Below, one piece after another: positions 46,144 through 57,590 of a stretch of DNA of 64,000 nucleotides (positions are counted from its first letter, which is position 1; each line of letters opens with the position of its first letter). Position numbers and translations under genes: made by a program. The notes beneath the pieces were generated by a model that was not told the DNA's origin, ran no database searches, and worked only from the letters and a program-made list of their open reading frames with translations. This stretch comes from Apodemus sylvaticus (lineage: Eukaryota > Chordata > Mammalia > Rodentia > Muridae). Location: assembly GCF_947179515.1 (NCBI RefSeq), contig NC_067472.1, positions 161,535,761 to 161,599,760 of the forward strand. Reading direction: 5' to 3'.

Positions 46144-48524
46144 GGTTTTGTATTTATAGCCTCTAAAATGGAAGCCTTTCTTAGACCCCATTCCATATTT
46201 AATACATTGAATGCAGGTTGGCCTCTATAGATACTCATGGGATGCTCACTGACCTAACTAATGATTACATAGTTCTGAATTCTTTGTGATCCAAATTACT
46301 AACCAATGATAATTATGGCAAATAAATAATGAATCATACATTCCTGTGAACTCTGGGTAGCCCAAGATGTGATTACATTCACTACTTTATACAGACCTTT
46401 GTACCTCTACCATGATTTCATAGTTTAATCTGGAAAGTATAATAACCACATTTAATTGTCAAGTTTGATGTTTTTTGCAATTATTTTACAATACAAAGTC
46501 AGTGGCTTTACACTGAAGTGAGTATATTCAGGTTATTATGTTTTATCCCAATAAAATGCAACTTCTGGGCAACTACATGATTACAATACAGAGTTTTGTT
46601 TTAAAATTTGAATATAAGGGTTTGGAAAACACTGTCATAATACTTAAATGCAGATGATTTATACTTACCATTTTTTATGTTTTAATAACTGTATTCTGCA
46701 GAATGATATTGTGTGCAAATACCAAAAGAAAAGAGGAAAAGTGTTTAGTAAGATGATTTTTCACAGTCCTGAAGCAGAGATATGAAACTTAGGCAAAATA
46801 CAAGAGCAGTCCTCCAAGAAGGGACTTGCAAGCTCACTTGATACTCAAGCTCATTTGACTGGAGAGCTAGCAAAATATAGGAGGAAAAATAGAACATATC
46901 ACTGTTTCAAGAACTTCCTGAGATTTGTGATTTATTTTGTGTACTTTATCAATTTTGTTAAATTCCCAAGTCTGAATCAGTCTCTTCTGGATATAAAGTT
47001 TAAATTCAGAGGAAAGTTTTCACACATTTACTCATTAAAATATTTCATGTGGTCAAAGAGACTTCATCTTCTAATCAGGTGGCCATTATCTGAGGGCTAA
47101 AAGAATGGGCATTAAACTTTATGATCAGCCTTATAAACATTATATCCTTAAATGAAAGGTTATAATTTTCATTATATATAATAGTGCAACTATTCCTTGT
47201 CTCCCTGGTTCTCACCACTCATTATTCCTCAGTTTCTGTTGTGTTTTATTTTGCTGCATAACACAGCCCTGTCCAATTTTTAAAATGGCAGATAAGTAGC
47301 ATTGCAAAAATCATTGCTGAGGGGTATGATGATACTTTACCATTATAATATTAATCTGGGGGAGATATGGGAAAACCCTGCTAATTAAGGACAAAGGCTA
47401 CCATTGTCCTGAGAGCCTTCTTGGACTCCTTTTACTAGCAGGGCTTCCCCTTCTCTGACCTTAAATCTAACACACCTCTATATCAATTTCCTTTCTCTAG
47501 ATAAGAACCTGTTCATCTTGCATCTGAGCCCTTGCTAATGAGGCATCTTAGGAAATTTAGCCTTTAGTCAATGACCTTTGCCCATCCTGGATACACCAGA
47601 ACCTTTTTCCCCAATCTTTCCTTCACTGGTCCTAAGGTCCTCGTTACATTTACATACTCACAGGGCTTCCAACATCTGTTTCCTTCATCTCAGCTCCAAG
47701 ACTGATACTGGCAGATGATCACTAGTGGCAGAAAAGGTCACAGGAGATGGTAGTGAATAGAAAATTAAGGAGTTTACCTTTACCCAAGAGGTGATCCAGT
47801 TAAGAATTCTATCAAGGATACATGTGATATATTAGAAATTCCACAAAAATCACACCAGCTGTGGAGAATTGAACCTGCAGGAAAGACAAAGAAAAATACA
47901 AATCAAGGACACAGCAAGCAGGGAGGAGGCTGCAGCAATGCTCCAGGGAGGGGCATCTGACAGCAGTGTGAACTGGGATGGGCTGTGGAGAGACAGGATT
48001 ACACTGAAGACACATTTGAAGCAATTCACAAGCTCCAGGTGTCAAACTGAATTCTGGTTGCAGAAAAGATTCAAATCCAACTTTGTACCTGAAAACTTAA
48101 CTATTTTATATTATTAACAATTAATAAAATACTGCACCAAATACCTTTCCAATTCAATCTTTATCTGAATATTTGCTCATTTTAGGAGGGAAAGTATAAA
48201 TTATGAAGTTGATACATTGTATACATTTTACTGAACTCCCATTAAAGTATCCAAGTTAAAGGCAAAATAAAAGAGTTAATTCTCACTAAATATATATGAA
48301 GGTATCTATTGCAAACTTGTTACCAGTAATAGTCACTGTAACTAAAAATTTACACCTACAGAGTCTTAAGCACTTGAGGAATAGCACACATTTTCTGAAT
48401 TAAGAACTTGATGCAATCCCTGAGTCTTTTTCCAGAAGCATGAGACTGCAACTACAACTACACAGCCAGAGATCCAGCACCAGATGTGTAGCATGGGTGC
48501 CTCAATGTCTCTGTGTGTTTCTCT
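46144..48524. other. Single-copy AT-rich stretch
   Basis: About 2.4 kb with no recognised gene. A slightly GC-richer part (47380-48060) may be an old LTR or unlisted repeat. The frames at 46855-47100 and 47812-48117 have no domain. Confidence 0.45.
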
Positions 48525-48690
<166 letters not shown>

Positions 48691-49430
48691 GTATTTCCTG
48701 CACGTGTACACATGTACATGCATGAGCTTGGTTGTATACCCTAACGATGGCACAGGAATATCATTGAACTCATGAGCTGTTGGAATCCTTCAACGTTAGC
48801 ATCCAGAGTACCAGAGAGAACAAACCTGTACCCCAATCCTCTGCCATTTTCTCACATTTTAAACATTATTGCCAACATAAAGTGTGGATAATTATAAATC
48901 ATATCTATATAACCTTATTCTATGTAATGATTGTGAAATTGAGGAAAAGTAGTCTAAGTAATAGCTGGGTAATAATCCATTGATTATAAATTATAACCAT
49001 TGTAAAGCCAGCAACAAAATCTGTAGAGGTATGGTTTGATTTCTGTTTTATTTCAGCTTGTTTCTAATACGTTGTTAATAATTGTAACAAAACAGAGTCC
49101 TTTGTGAGAAGGTAAGCCAGTGTGCTCTTTGCAAATAAGTTTAATTTTTCCTACATATGGTGTAAGTAACTCCAAAACCTACAGAAACTGGAACTACAGA
49201 GACTGGAACATCAGCCCTGCATGCCGATATTATTACTGTGATGCCAGTAATAAATGCAGGCTTGATCTTCACACAAACAACTACACCCATGATGCTGAAT
49301 GACTCTGGTTGTCTGGGGAGTAACATGAGTATGATGGCCATTAAACTGTTTACTATTTGCAACCAGGGATCAACTGCCTCAACAGTATAAATCACAGGAA
49401 AGATATGCCTTGAAAAGTAAGTTTGTCTGC
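48691..49430. other. Stretch open in both strands near 49.2 kb
   Basis: At 49141-49395 a minus-strand frame of 84 codons overlaps an open plus-strand frame with Thr-rich sequence (PKPTETGTTETGTSA). A donor-like gtaagt lies near 49160. No family is recognised and the double-strand openness argues against coding. Confidence 0.3.
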
Positions 49431-50157
49431 GTGCTGGCGAATTCTTTTTTTTTTTTTTGAAGTTAATCTCTTATTTATGTGAAACATAGGTAATCATGCC
49501 AGACAGTAACAGATGCCAAAAAAGCCAGCAAGCTAAAAAGAAAAAGTAACAGAAAGAAAAAAAGTTAGACCACTTTTTGTTTGTTTTGACAGGTATTACT
49601 GTAAATTTGACGGAAATTCTGCTTTTTAAAAAGGCATTTTTCATTTATATTTAAATGAAAGCAGTATTAAATATTCTAAACTACAACACAGTAAATTAAG
49701 AATCCTGAATTTCTCTCCCTGCGCTATTTGAATGTGGAGCACTGTAGCAGAGGATCAGCTCCTGGTGCACACTGAGTGTGTGGTCCCCAATGGAGGGGTT
49801 AGAGAGAGGACTGAAGGAGCTGAAGGGGTTTGCCACCCCATAGGAAGAACAACAGTATCAACCAACCATACCTGCCAGAGCTCCCAAGGTCTGAGACATC
49901 AACCAAGGAGTAAATATGGCTCTGGCTACAAATGTAGCAGAGGACAGCCTTGTCCGGCATCAATGGGAGGAGAGGTCCTTGGTTCTATGAAGGTTTGATA
50001 GATGCCCCAGTGTAGGGGAATCGAGGGCGGGGAGGTGGGAGTGAATGGGTGGGTGGGTGGGTGAGTGTGTGAACATCTTCATAGAAGTAAGAGGAAAGAG
50101 GATAAAAGAGGGGAAACCCAGTAAGGTGATAACACTTGAAATGTGCTGGCGAATTCT
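49431..50157 (-). mobile_element. Chimeric retrocopy: unknown RNA plus antisense L1
   Basis: A perfect 15-bp TSD (gtgctggcgaattct) lies at 49431-49445 and 50143-50157. A T run (to 49458) gives the minus-strand poly(A), and CATAAA, a known signal variant, lies 15-20 nt from it (49474-49479 on +). Reading the inserted strand, the 5' part is the antisense of an L1 3'UTR (50142-49735) and the 3' part (about 49734-49459) is unrecognised. The right junction, TTCT/AA, fits L1 endonuclease. The likeliest origin is a processed transcript that contained an antisense L1. Confidence 0.85.
49735..50142 (+). mobile_element. L1 3'UTR segment inside the retrocopy
   Basis: Plus-strand L1 3'UTR of the older Lx-like type (gaaggagctgaaggggtttg; catcaatgggaggagaggtc), ending at aacacttgaaatg without a poly(A). 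The missing tail at this end agrees with it being carried inside another transcript. Confidence 0.88.
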
Positions 50158-51007
50158 AAGAGGGAACATTTTCATGTTCTGGCATCCTGGAGGCTATAAA
50201 TTCAGTGTTTGCTCCATTATATCTAGCGCCTGTCAGCAACAATTGGCTGCATTTAAAAAATGTTCGAATTATGACATTTTCATATGTTTTCTGGCAAAAT
50301 TTTGAGGCAAGGATAGGAAAATAATGTGTTCTAAATGTCTACTTATTACAGTTAGATATTCTACTCCTTTTACTTGTGGTATTCACTGTAATTTCTACTA
50401 AAATAAAATTATTCCTACCATATAAATGAAGGGACTGAAACACTGGAATTTTTAATTTGTTCACTGAACACAATAAATGGTCATTTCTGATATCTGAAAA
50501 TAAGGTTGTCTTGCCATCATATTCTGAAATACCACCCTTTCTAACTTTAGACACCCCTGCTCCAACCAACTTCAATTTATGATTCTTTCTTGTTAACTAT
50601 CTCTATAAAGCCTTTCATACAAATTGAAACCTGCAAGAATTGTTCATCTTATTGTTTAAATAACAATAAAAACTTAACTATTATGTCATTTTATATACTC
50701 TAGTTCAGTTGCTTTGTTCTTCTTTTTTTCTAATTATACATACAGTAACTTTATATGTGTGTTCACCTTCCAAAAGAAAAGGAGAATGAAGAAATTATTG
50801 CCATTATTGATGATTAAACTTCAGACTAAACTAACCCAATACTTATAAATAATCTTCAACTGTATTTTCTGGCAGCAATCAATGTTATTTATCAAATTAG
50901 TGTGAAGTTATTCTCCTTTCTGATTTTTTAAGAATGTAGCTGCATTGCTAAATTAGTCTTGTAGATGGATTCTTCCTGATGCCCTGAGCTTTTATTTTAA
51001 ATGTTTA

Positions 51008-51008
<1 letters not shown>
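50158..51008. other. Single-copy AT-rich stretch
   Basis: No feature recognised. Confidence 0.5.
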
Positions 51009-51053
<45 letters not shown>

Positions 51054-51070
51054 ACATACTCACACACACA
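51009..51070. repeat. (CA)n microsatellite
   Basis: About 20 CA units to 51048, then imperfect CA to about 51070. Confidence 0.96.
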
Positions 51071-51629
51071 TAAACATACATTCAATCATAGTGGAGGCAG
51101 ATGGAAGATACATCATTGAGATGATTTCTGTTCATGTTGAACCTAAATAGAACGGAGCAATCTATACAGTCCATCTGCAAGGAAGACAGAGGTAATGTAG
51201 CATTTGTATTGTTCTCCAAGCATCACTGTTGGTAAGCATAAGCCACATGACTTGGATCTGAGTTTTAATTTTCAAAAAGAAATATCTTCTTCAATGAAGA
51301 AGGCATGTCACAAACTGAGCTCTGTATAGGACTGTAAATAAAATGTTGGTCACATTGTGTGTTTTAAAATATGAAAATTAATCAAATATGCAAATTATTG
51401 AAAGCAAAAGGTACATACAAGTGAAATAGTCTTGTTGCTTATCTGCAAAATCATCCCATCATGTAAATAGATAAAAGTAGCCACATCATTCCCTAGTAAG
51501 AATTAATACCAAGAGTGAGGCCCATGGCTTGTCTATGAAAATTTATAATGGTAGAGAAATTGAAAAATGAAGATTTACAGAAGAGATTCTGCCCTGAAGC
51601 TTAAGGAAAGCAGCCATTTCCACTCCTTT
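51071..51629. other. Single-copy stretch
   Basis: No feature recognised. Confidence 0.5.
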
Positions 51630-51757
51630 CAAGTATAAGGTGACACAGTAAGTTAATGAAGAAAGCAATGCCTACAACATTCAAGAACAAAGTGACACTG
51701 GGCAATGAGTTAAGCCACCTCCCCAGTTTACAAGTACAGGGTGACGCAGTGAGTTGC
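51630..51757. repeat. Degenerate ~50-bp tandem repeat, three units
   Basis: Unit starts lie at 51630 (caagtataaggtgacacagt), 51682 (caagaacaaagtgacactgg) and 51731 (caagtacagggtgacgcagt), spaced 52 and 49 bp. Each continues to a 'gtaagtt' or 'gagtt' word. I know no named family of this kind. Confidence 0.6.
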
Positions 51758-51844
51758 CATGTAGAAACTGCAATAATGAATGTGTCTGTGAAGGCCCTAA
51801 CACATTGAGTCAAGGAAACTTGAAAACCACAACTGACTTCTTTA

Positions 51845-52072
51845 TATATATATTTTTTTCTTTATTGATATATTTTTATTTACATTTCAAATGATTGCCC
51901 CTTTTCTGGGTCCCCACTCCCCACAAGTCCCATAAGCCCTCTTCCATCCCCCTGTTCCTCTATCTACCCCTTCCCACTTCCCTGTTCTGATATTCCCCTA
52001 TACTGTTGCATTGAGTCTTTCCAGAACCAGGGGCCACTCCTCTGTTCTTTTTGGACATCATTTAATATGTGG
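51845..52072 (-). mobile_element. L1 3'UTR fragment (type A), minus
   Basis: In reverse complement the type A end is seen (tttacatttcaaatgattgc) up to 'gacatcatttaatatgtgga' near 52072, where a type B L1 begins. Everything upstream in this L1 is missing. Confidence 0.88.
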
Positions 52073-54560
52073 ATTTTTTTTTTTACTTATTTTCTATATT
52101 CTTTGTTTACGGTCCAAAAGCTTTCCCCTTTCCCAGTTCCCCATTTCCCGTATGTCCCATAAGTCCTCTTCTCTCCATCCATTCTCGTATCTTTCTCCCT
52201 CCCTTTTCTCTGTCCTGGTACTCCCCCTACAATGCTAGATCAAGCCTTTCTACGATTAGGGTCCTCTTCTTCATTCTTCATGGGAATCATTTGATATGTT
52301 AATTGTATCTTCAGTATTCAGAGCTTCAGAGTTAATCACTTATCAATGATTGCATCCCATGTGTATTCTTTTGTGATTGCCTTACCTTGCTTAGGATGAT
52401 ATTTTCCAGTTCCATCCATTTGCCTAAAAAATTCATGAATTCATTGTTTTTAATTGCTGAATAGTACTCCATTGTGTATACATACCACATTTTCTGTATC
52501 CATTCCTCCATTGAGAGATATCTGGGTTCTTTCCAGTTTCTGGCTATTATAAATAAGGCTGCTATGAACATAGTAGAGCATGTGTCCTTATTGCATGCTG
52601 GGGAATCCTCTGGGTATATGCCCAGGAGAGGTATAGCACGGTCCTCCAGAAGTGTCATGTCCAGTTTTCTTAAGAACTGCCAGACTGATTTCCATAGCAG
52701 TTGTACCATCTTACAATCCCACCAGCAGTGAAGGAGTGTTCCTCTTTCTCCACATCCTTGCCAACTCCTGCAGTCTCCTGAGTTTTTAACCTTAGCCATT
52801 CTGACTGGTGTGAGGTGAAATCTCAGGGTTGTTTTGATTTGCATTTCCCTAATGGCTAATGATGTTAAGCATTTCTTAAGGTGTTTCTCGGCCATCCGAT
52901 TTTCTTCAGGTGAAAATTCTTTGTTTAGGTCTGTACCCCATTTTTAATAGGGTTATTTGGTTCCCTGTGGTCTAACTTCTTGAGTTCTTTGTATATATTG
53001 GATATTAGCCCTCTATAAGATGTAGGGTTGGTGAAGATCTTTTCCCAATTTGTTGGTTGCTGTTTTGTCCTTTTGACGGTGTCCTTTGCCTTACAGAAAC
53101 TTTGTAATTTTATGAGATCCCATTTGTCAATTCTTGATCTTAGAGCATAAGCTATTAGTGTGCTGTTCAGGAACTTTTCCCCTGTGCTTATGCCCACAAG
53201 GGTTTTCCCCAGTTTCTTTTCTATTAGTTTCAGTGTGACTGGTTTTATGTGGAGGTCCTTGATCTACTTGGAGTTGAGCTTAGTACAAGGAGATAAGAAT
53301 GGATCAATTCACATTCTTCTGCATGCTGACCTCCGGTTGAACCAGCACCATTTGTTGAAAAGGCTATCTTTTTTCCACATGATGTTTTCACCTCCTTTGT
53401 CGAAGATCAAGTGACCATAGGTGTGTGGATTCATTTCTGGTTCTTCAATTCTATTCCATTGGTCCACTTGCCAAATGTCTCTGTGCCAATACCATGCAGT
53501 TTTTAACACTACTGCTCTGTAGTATTGCCTGAAATCAGGGATACTGATTCCCCCAGAATTTCTTTTGTTGTTGAGAATAGCTTTAGCTATCCTGGGTTTT
53601 TTGATATTCCAGATAAATTTGAGAATTTCTTTTTCTAACTCTGTGAAGAACTGAGTTGGGATTTTGATGGGGATTGCATTGAATCTGTATATTGCTTTTG
53701 GCAAGATGGCCATTTTAACTATATTAATCGTGACAATCCACGAGCATGGAAGAATTTTCCATTTTCTGAGGTCTTCTTCAATTTCCTTCTTCAGTGACCT
53801 GAAGTTCTTGTTGTATAGATCTTTCACTTGTTTGGTTAGAGTTACACCAAGATACTTTATATTGTTTGTGGCTATTGTGAAGGGTGTCATTTCCCTAATT
53901 TCTTTCTCAGCCTGCTTATCCTTTGAGTATATGAAGGCAACTGATTTGCTTGAGTTGATTTTATAACCTGCCACTTTGCTGAAGTTGTTTATCAGCTGTA
54001 GGAGTTCTCTGGTGGAGTTTTTTGGGTCACTTAAGTAGACTATCATGTCATCTGCAAATAGTGATAATTTTACTTCTTCCTTTCCAATTTGTATCCCTTT
54101 GACCTCCTTATGTTGTCTACTTGCTCTAGCTAGAACCTCAAGTACTATATTGAAAAGATATATATAGAGAAGGCAGCCTTGTCTAGTCCCTGATTTTAGT
54201 GGGATTGCTTCAAGTTTCTCTCCGTTTAGTTTGATTTTGGCTACCGGTTTGCTGTATATTGCTTTAACTATGTTTAGGTATGGGCCTTGAATTCCTGTTC
54301 TTTCCAAGACTTTTAGCATGAAAGGATGCTGAATTTGTCAAAAGCTTTTTCAGCATCTAATGAAATGATCATGTTTTTTTTTTCTTTGAGTTTGTTCATA
54401 TAGTGGATTGCATTGATAGATTTCCTTATATTGAACCATCCCTGCATCCCTGGGCTGAAGCCCACTTGATCATGATGGATAAGCGTTTTGATGTGTTTTT
54501 GGATTCGGCTGGCAAGAATTTTATTGAGTATTTTTGCATTGATATTTGACTTCTTATGTT
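52073..54560 (-). mobile_element. L1 LINE (type B), longest copy, minus
   Basis: About 2.5 kb, 5'-truncated within the reverse-transcriptase domain near 54560 and ending at a T run near 52073-52084. It covers RT, the C-terminal region and 3'UTR. Three frame-breaking lesions (about 54338, 53309, 52940) disable it. Confidence 0.93.
52332..53197 (-). pseudogene. L1 ORF2 C-terminal remnant, minus
   Basis: Continues the RT remnant. The part at 52925-53197 is in the same frame as the 336-codon RT piece and ends NPIKNGVQT, because the A6 run (seen as T5 on +) has lost one base. The 187-codon part (52332-52895) carries the terminal Cys-rich segment (CGERGTLLHCWWDC) and the ORF2 C-terminus. Confidence 0.87.
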
Positions 54561-54570
54561 TCTTATACAT
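53309..54570 (-). pseudogene. L1 ORF2 reverse-transcriptase remnant
   Basis: L1 ORF2 reverse transcriptase copies L1 RNA at nicked genomic DNA. This minus-strand remnant keeps recognisable RT motifs. The part at 54313-54570 has MIISLDAEKAFDK. A 1-bp loss near 54338 shifts the frame. The 336-codon part (53309-54319) carries SGTRQGC (residues 43-49) and the catalytic FADD (88-91), then thumb-like sequence. It ends at a TGA at 53309-53311 where the copy at 43.7 kb has CGA (Arg in RRMRIDP), a CpG-type transition. Confidence 0.9.
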
Positions 54571-54895
54571 CTACTGCTGGCCACAGAAATTGTTTTTATG
54601 GGTGTTTGTTTCACCCTTGGGGGAAAACTAAATTTTCATTTGCAAGTTGATATCAATTTGAGATTGCTTCTCAGTTAGGTTAGGAGTAGGAGCAGTTCTC
54701 CTTTCGGCTCTAGGGCCTCATCTGGTGCAGCCCTGTGCAGGCCCTGTGCATGCTGCCTCAGTCTTTGTGCATTCTTTCATATGTGCATCAATCACACTGA
54801 TTTAGAGGGCTTTAATTTCCTTTATCTCTTCTGGCTCTTAGACGTTTTACTTTAATTTTTATTGTGTAAGTTCTACAGTTTTTATTGCAATTGAT
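54570..54895 (-). mobile_element. Older L1 3'UTR fragment, minus
   Basis: Words such as 'ctgcctcagtctttgtgc', 'tcatatgtgcatcaatcac' and 'tctcttctggctcttag' resemble the long 3'UTR of an older rodent L1 in reverse complement. It lies to the left of a younger L1, with ORF2 of an older L1 on the other side. Confidence 0.6.
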
Positions 54896-54899
54896 TTCT

Positions 54900-56055
54900 A
54901 GCTTTATTTTTTTCTATATTCTTTGTTTACATTCCAAATTATTTCCCCCTTTCTGGTTTCTCCCTCCCCATAAGTCCCCTAAGCCTTCTTCCCTCTGCCC
55001 TTTCCCCAATCACCCTCCTCCCATTTTTCTGTCCTGGTAATCCCTCCCCTACATTGTTGCATCAAGCCTTTCCAGGACCAGGGTCCTTTCCTTCATTTTT
55101 TTGGGAATCATTTGATATGTGAATTGTGTCTTGAGTATTCAGAGCTTCTGGGCAAATATCCACATAACAGTGACTGCATTCCATGTGTGTTCTTTTGTGA
55201 ATGGGTTACCTCACTTAGGATGATATTTTCCAGTTCCAACCATTTGCCTAAGAATTTCATGAATGCATTGTTTTTAATTGCTGAGTAGTATTCCATTGTG
55301 TAAATATACCACATTATTTGTATCCATTCCTCCATTGAGGGACATCTGCGTTCTTTTCAGCTTCTGGTTATTATAAATAAGTCTGCTATGAAGATAGTGG
55401 ACCATGTGTCCTTATTGCATACCAGGGAATCCTCTGGGTATATTCCCAGGAGTGGTATAGCAGGGTCCTCCGGAACTGTCATGCCCAGTTTTCTGAGGAA
55501 CCGCCAGACTGATTTCCAGAGTGGTTGTACCAGATTGCAATCCCAACAGCAGTGGAGGAGTGTTCTTTCTCCACATCCTTGCCAACACCTGCTGTCTCCT
55601 GAGGTTTTAATCTTAGCCATTCTGATTGGTGTGAGGTGAAATCTCAGGGTTGTTTTGATTGCATTTCCCTAATGACTAATAATGTTGAACATTTCTTAAG
55701 GTGCTTCTCAGCCATTTTAAGTTCTTCAGGTGAAAATTCTTTGTTTAGCTCTGTACCCCATTTTTAATAGGGTTATTCCGCTCTCTGGAGTTTAACTTCT
55801 TGAGTCCGTTGTATATCTTGGATATTAGCCCTCTGTTGGATGTAGGGTTGGTGAAGATCTTTTCCCAATTTTTTGGTTGCCATTTTGTCCTTTTGACAGT
55901 GTCCTTTGCCTTACAGAAACTTTGTAATTTTATTATGTCCCATTTGTCAGTTCTTGATCTTAGAGCATAAGCTATTGGTATACTCTTCGGGAATTTTTTC
56001 CCTGTGCCCATGTGCTCAATGCTCTTCCCCAGTTTCTTTTCTATTAGTTTCATTT
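54900..56055 (-). mobile_element. 5'-truncated L1 LINE (type B), minus, nested
   Basis: It has a T-rich start at about 54905, the type B 3'UTR, and ORF2 C-terminal frames on the minus strand (55108-55335, 55357-55620, 55745-56053), all out of frame with one another. The 5' truncation is at about 56053. It separates two older L1 pieces, so it probably inserted into an older L1. It also has the A5 frameshift (NNPIKNGVQS). Confidence 0.9.
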
Positions 56056-56535
56056 TTAAAGAACTAAGTAATACTCCATTGCATTAATATATCAAACTTC
56101 TTTTCCATTCTGTTGCTGAGAGACATCGAAATTGTTTCCAATTTCTATATATTATGAAAAGATCAGAAATGGACATGTCTGAGCAAGTATCTTTGTGGTA
56201 GGGTGAAGCAGCCTTGGGTATATGCTCAGGAGTGGTATGGCTGGAGGTAGATTGATTCCCATCTTCCTGAGGAACTGCCACACTAATTTCCATAGTACTT
56301 GTAGAATTTTACACTTCTACAAGCAATGGACAAATGTTCCCCCTACTTCATATCCTTGCCAGCATGAGCTATCTGTCACTGTTTTGTTGATTTTTAGCTA
56401 ATCTGACCGATGTAAGATGAAATCTCAGTGGACTTATGATTTGCATTTCCCTTGTAACTAGACATATTGAAATATTAAAATGTTTCTTAGCCATTTGAGT
56501 TTCCCTTTTTGAGAATTTTGTTTAAATCTGTAATT
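56056..56535 (-). mobile_element. Older L1 ORF2 fragment, minus
   Basis: In reverse complement, diverged ORF2 C-terminal sequence (aaagaactaagtaatactcc at its left edge, 'cttgggtatatgctcagg' near 56213, 'gatttgcatttcccttg' near 56440). It is far more diverged than the neighbour at 54.9-56.05 kb. Confidence 0.85.
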
Positions 56536-56806
56536 TTTTTTAATTATTAGCTTTCTTTTTATTTAATTTTTTACACTCTAGATTTTTATGTAGTAGAAGC
56601 ATCGACTCCTTGTTTGTGGCCTTATTTTATCATGGTGCACACCTGAGGTCTCATCCTCAGACCTGACCTAGAGTGAATTTTTTCATCATCAATTTGCTCC
56701 AAACTTATTTTTTCCTAGTGCAATTTACTTGCTAGTATTAACTGAAAGCTCTTTGAACTCCTTTTCTAACTATGCCTGCCTTGCTACCTTGCAGGAGCAG
56801 GCACCT
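56536..56806. other. Single-copy spacer
   Basis: No feature recognised. Confidence 0.5.
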
Positions 56807-56961
56807 TCTAACTATAAATTATTTTGTTTTTGTTTTTGTTTGTTTCGAGACAGGGTTTCTCTGTGTAGTCCTGGCTGTCCTGGAACTCAGAAATCCACCT
56901 GCCTCTGTCTCCCAAGTGCTGGGATTAAAGGAGTGTGCCACCACTGCATGGCTCTAACTAT
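56807..56961 (-). mobile_element. B1 SINE lacking the 29-bp duplication, minus
   Basis: Reverse-complement B1 with a T-rich tail side (about 56820-56845) and head near 56950. The sequence passes from 'ctggaactca' directly to 'gaaatcc', omitting 29 bp. The TSD tctaactat is at 56807-56815 and 56953-56961. It is either a proto-B1 type or a B1 that lost the unit by recombination between the two gaactca words. Confidence 0.88.
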
Positions 56962-57590
56962 GATTCTAACCTTAAACTTCTTATCAACTATAGTGATCTC
57001 TTAAAATTATTTTAATCAAGTCAGGAATTCTGTAAAATAGTCACCAGAAATTACATAATCATTAATATATCTAAACAACATTATTTCATGAAAGTTAATA
57101 TTCATGTTGATCTGCAGGAAATTTGCCCAATAGGATGGGCTAATACCCAGGAATTGATCATAATAAACCGCATGAGGAAAGGGTCTTTCTTTGCTCAATT
57201 ACACCTCATGAGATAAATGAGGAGTACAGCAATGGCATATATGAAAAGGCATATCAGCAGCAAGAAGAAATCCTGGGACAATGCTTCTGGGGCCTTGCAT
57301 TTTCAGGATTCACCTATTGCAGCAATGCAAAGCAGTCCACCCTTTCCAGGAAGCTCATGTGACCCCTGCAGATCCTCCTGCATGGTATGTGCAATTATAC
57401 AAAGCAATATTGTTACTGCTTCTCTTTTAGGGGGTGATATTTGTTCTTGAGATAGAGGATAGGGTAACATAGGCTTTGTCTTGAGCTTTCCATGTTGCTA
57501 ATGATAGCCTTGAAGTCTTGATGTGTTCTCTGACTCCCAAGTAGCATACCTAGGTAAAGGGAATTTGGACCTGAAAACTTTTTATTGAAT
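56962..57590. other. Single-copy stretch
   Basis: No feature recognised. The frames at 57016-57450 have no domain. Confidence 0.5.

Noticed and set aside
49141..49395. Possible gene open on both strands
   Set aside because: Both strands are open, no family or exon structure is visible, and the length is within chance.
53664..53966. 100-codon plus-strand frame
   Set aside because: Antisense of the L1 reverse-transcriptase region.
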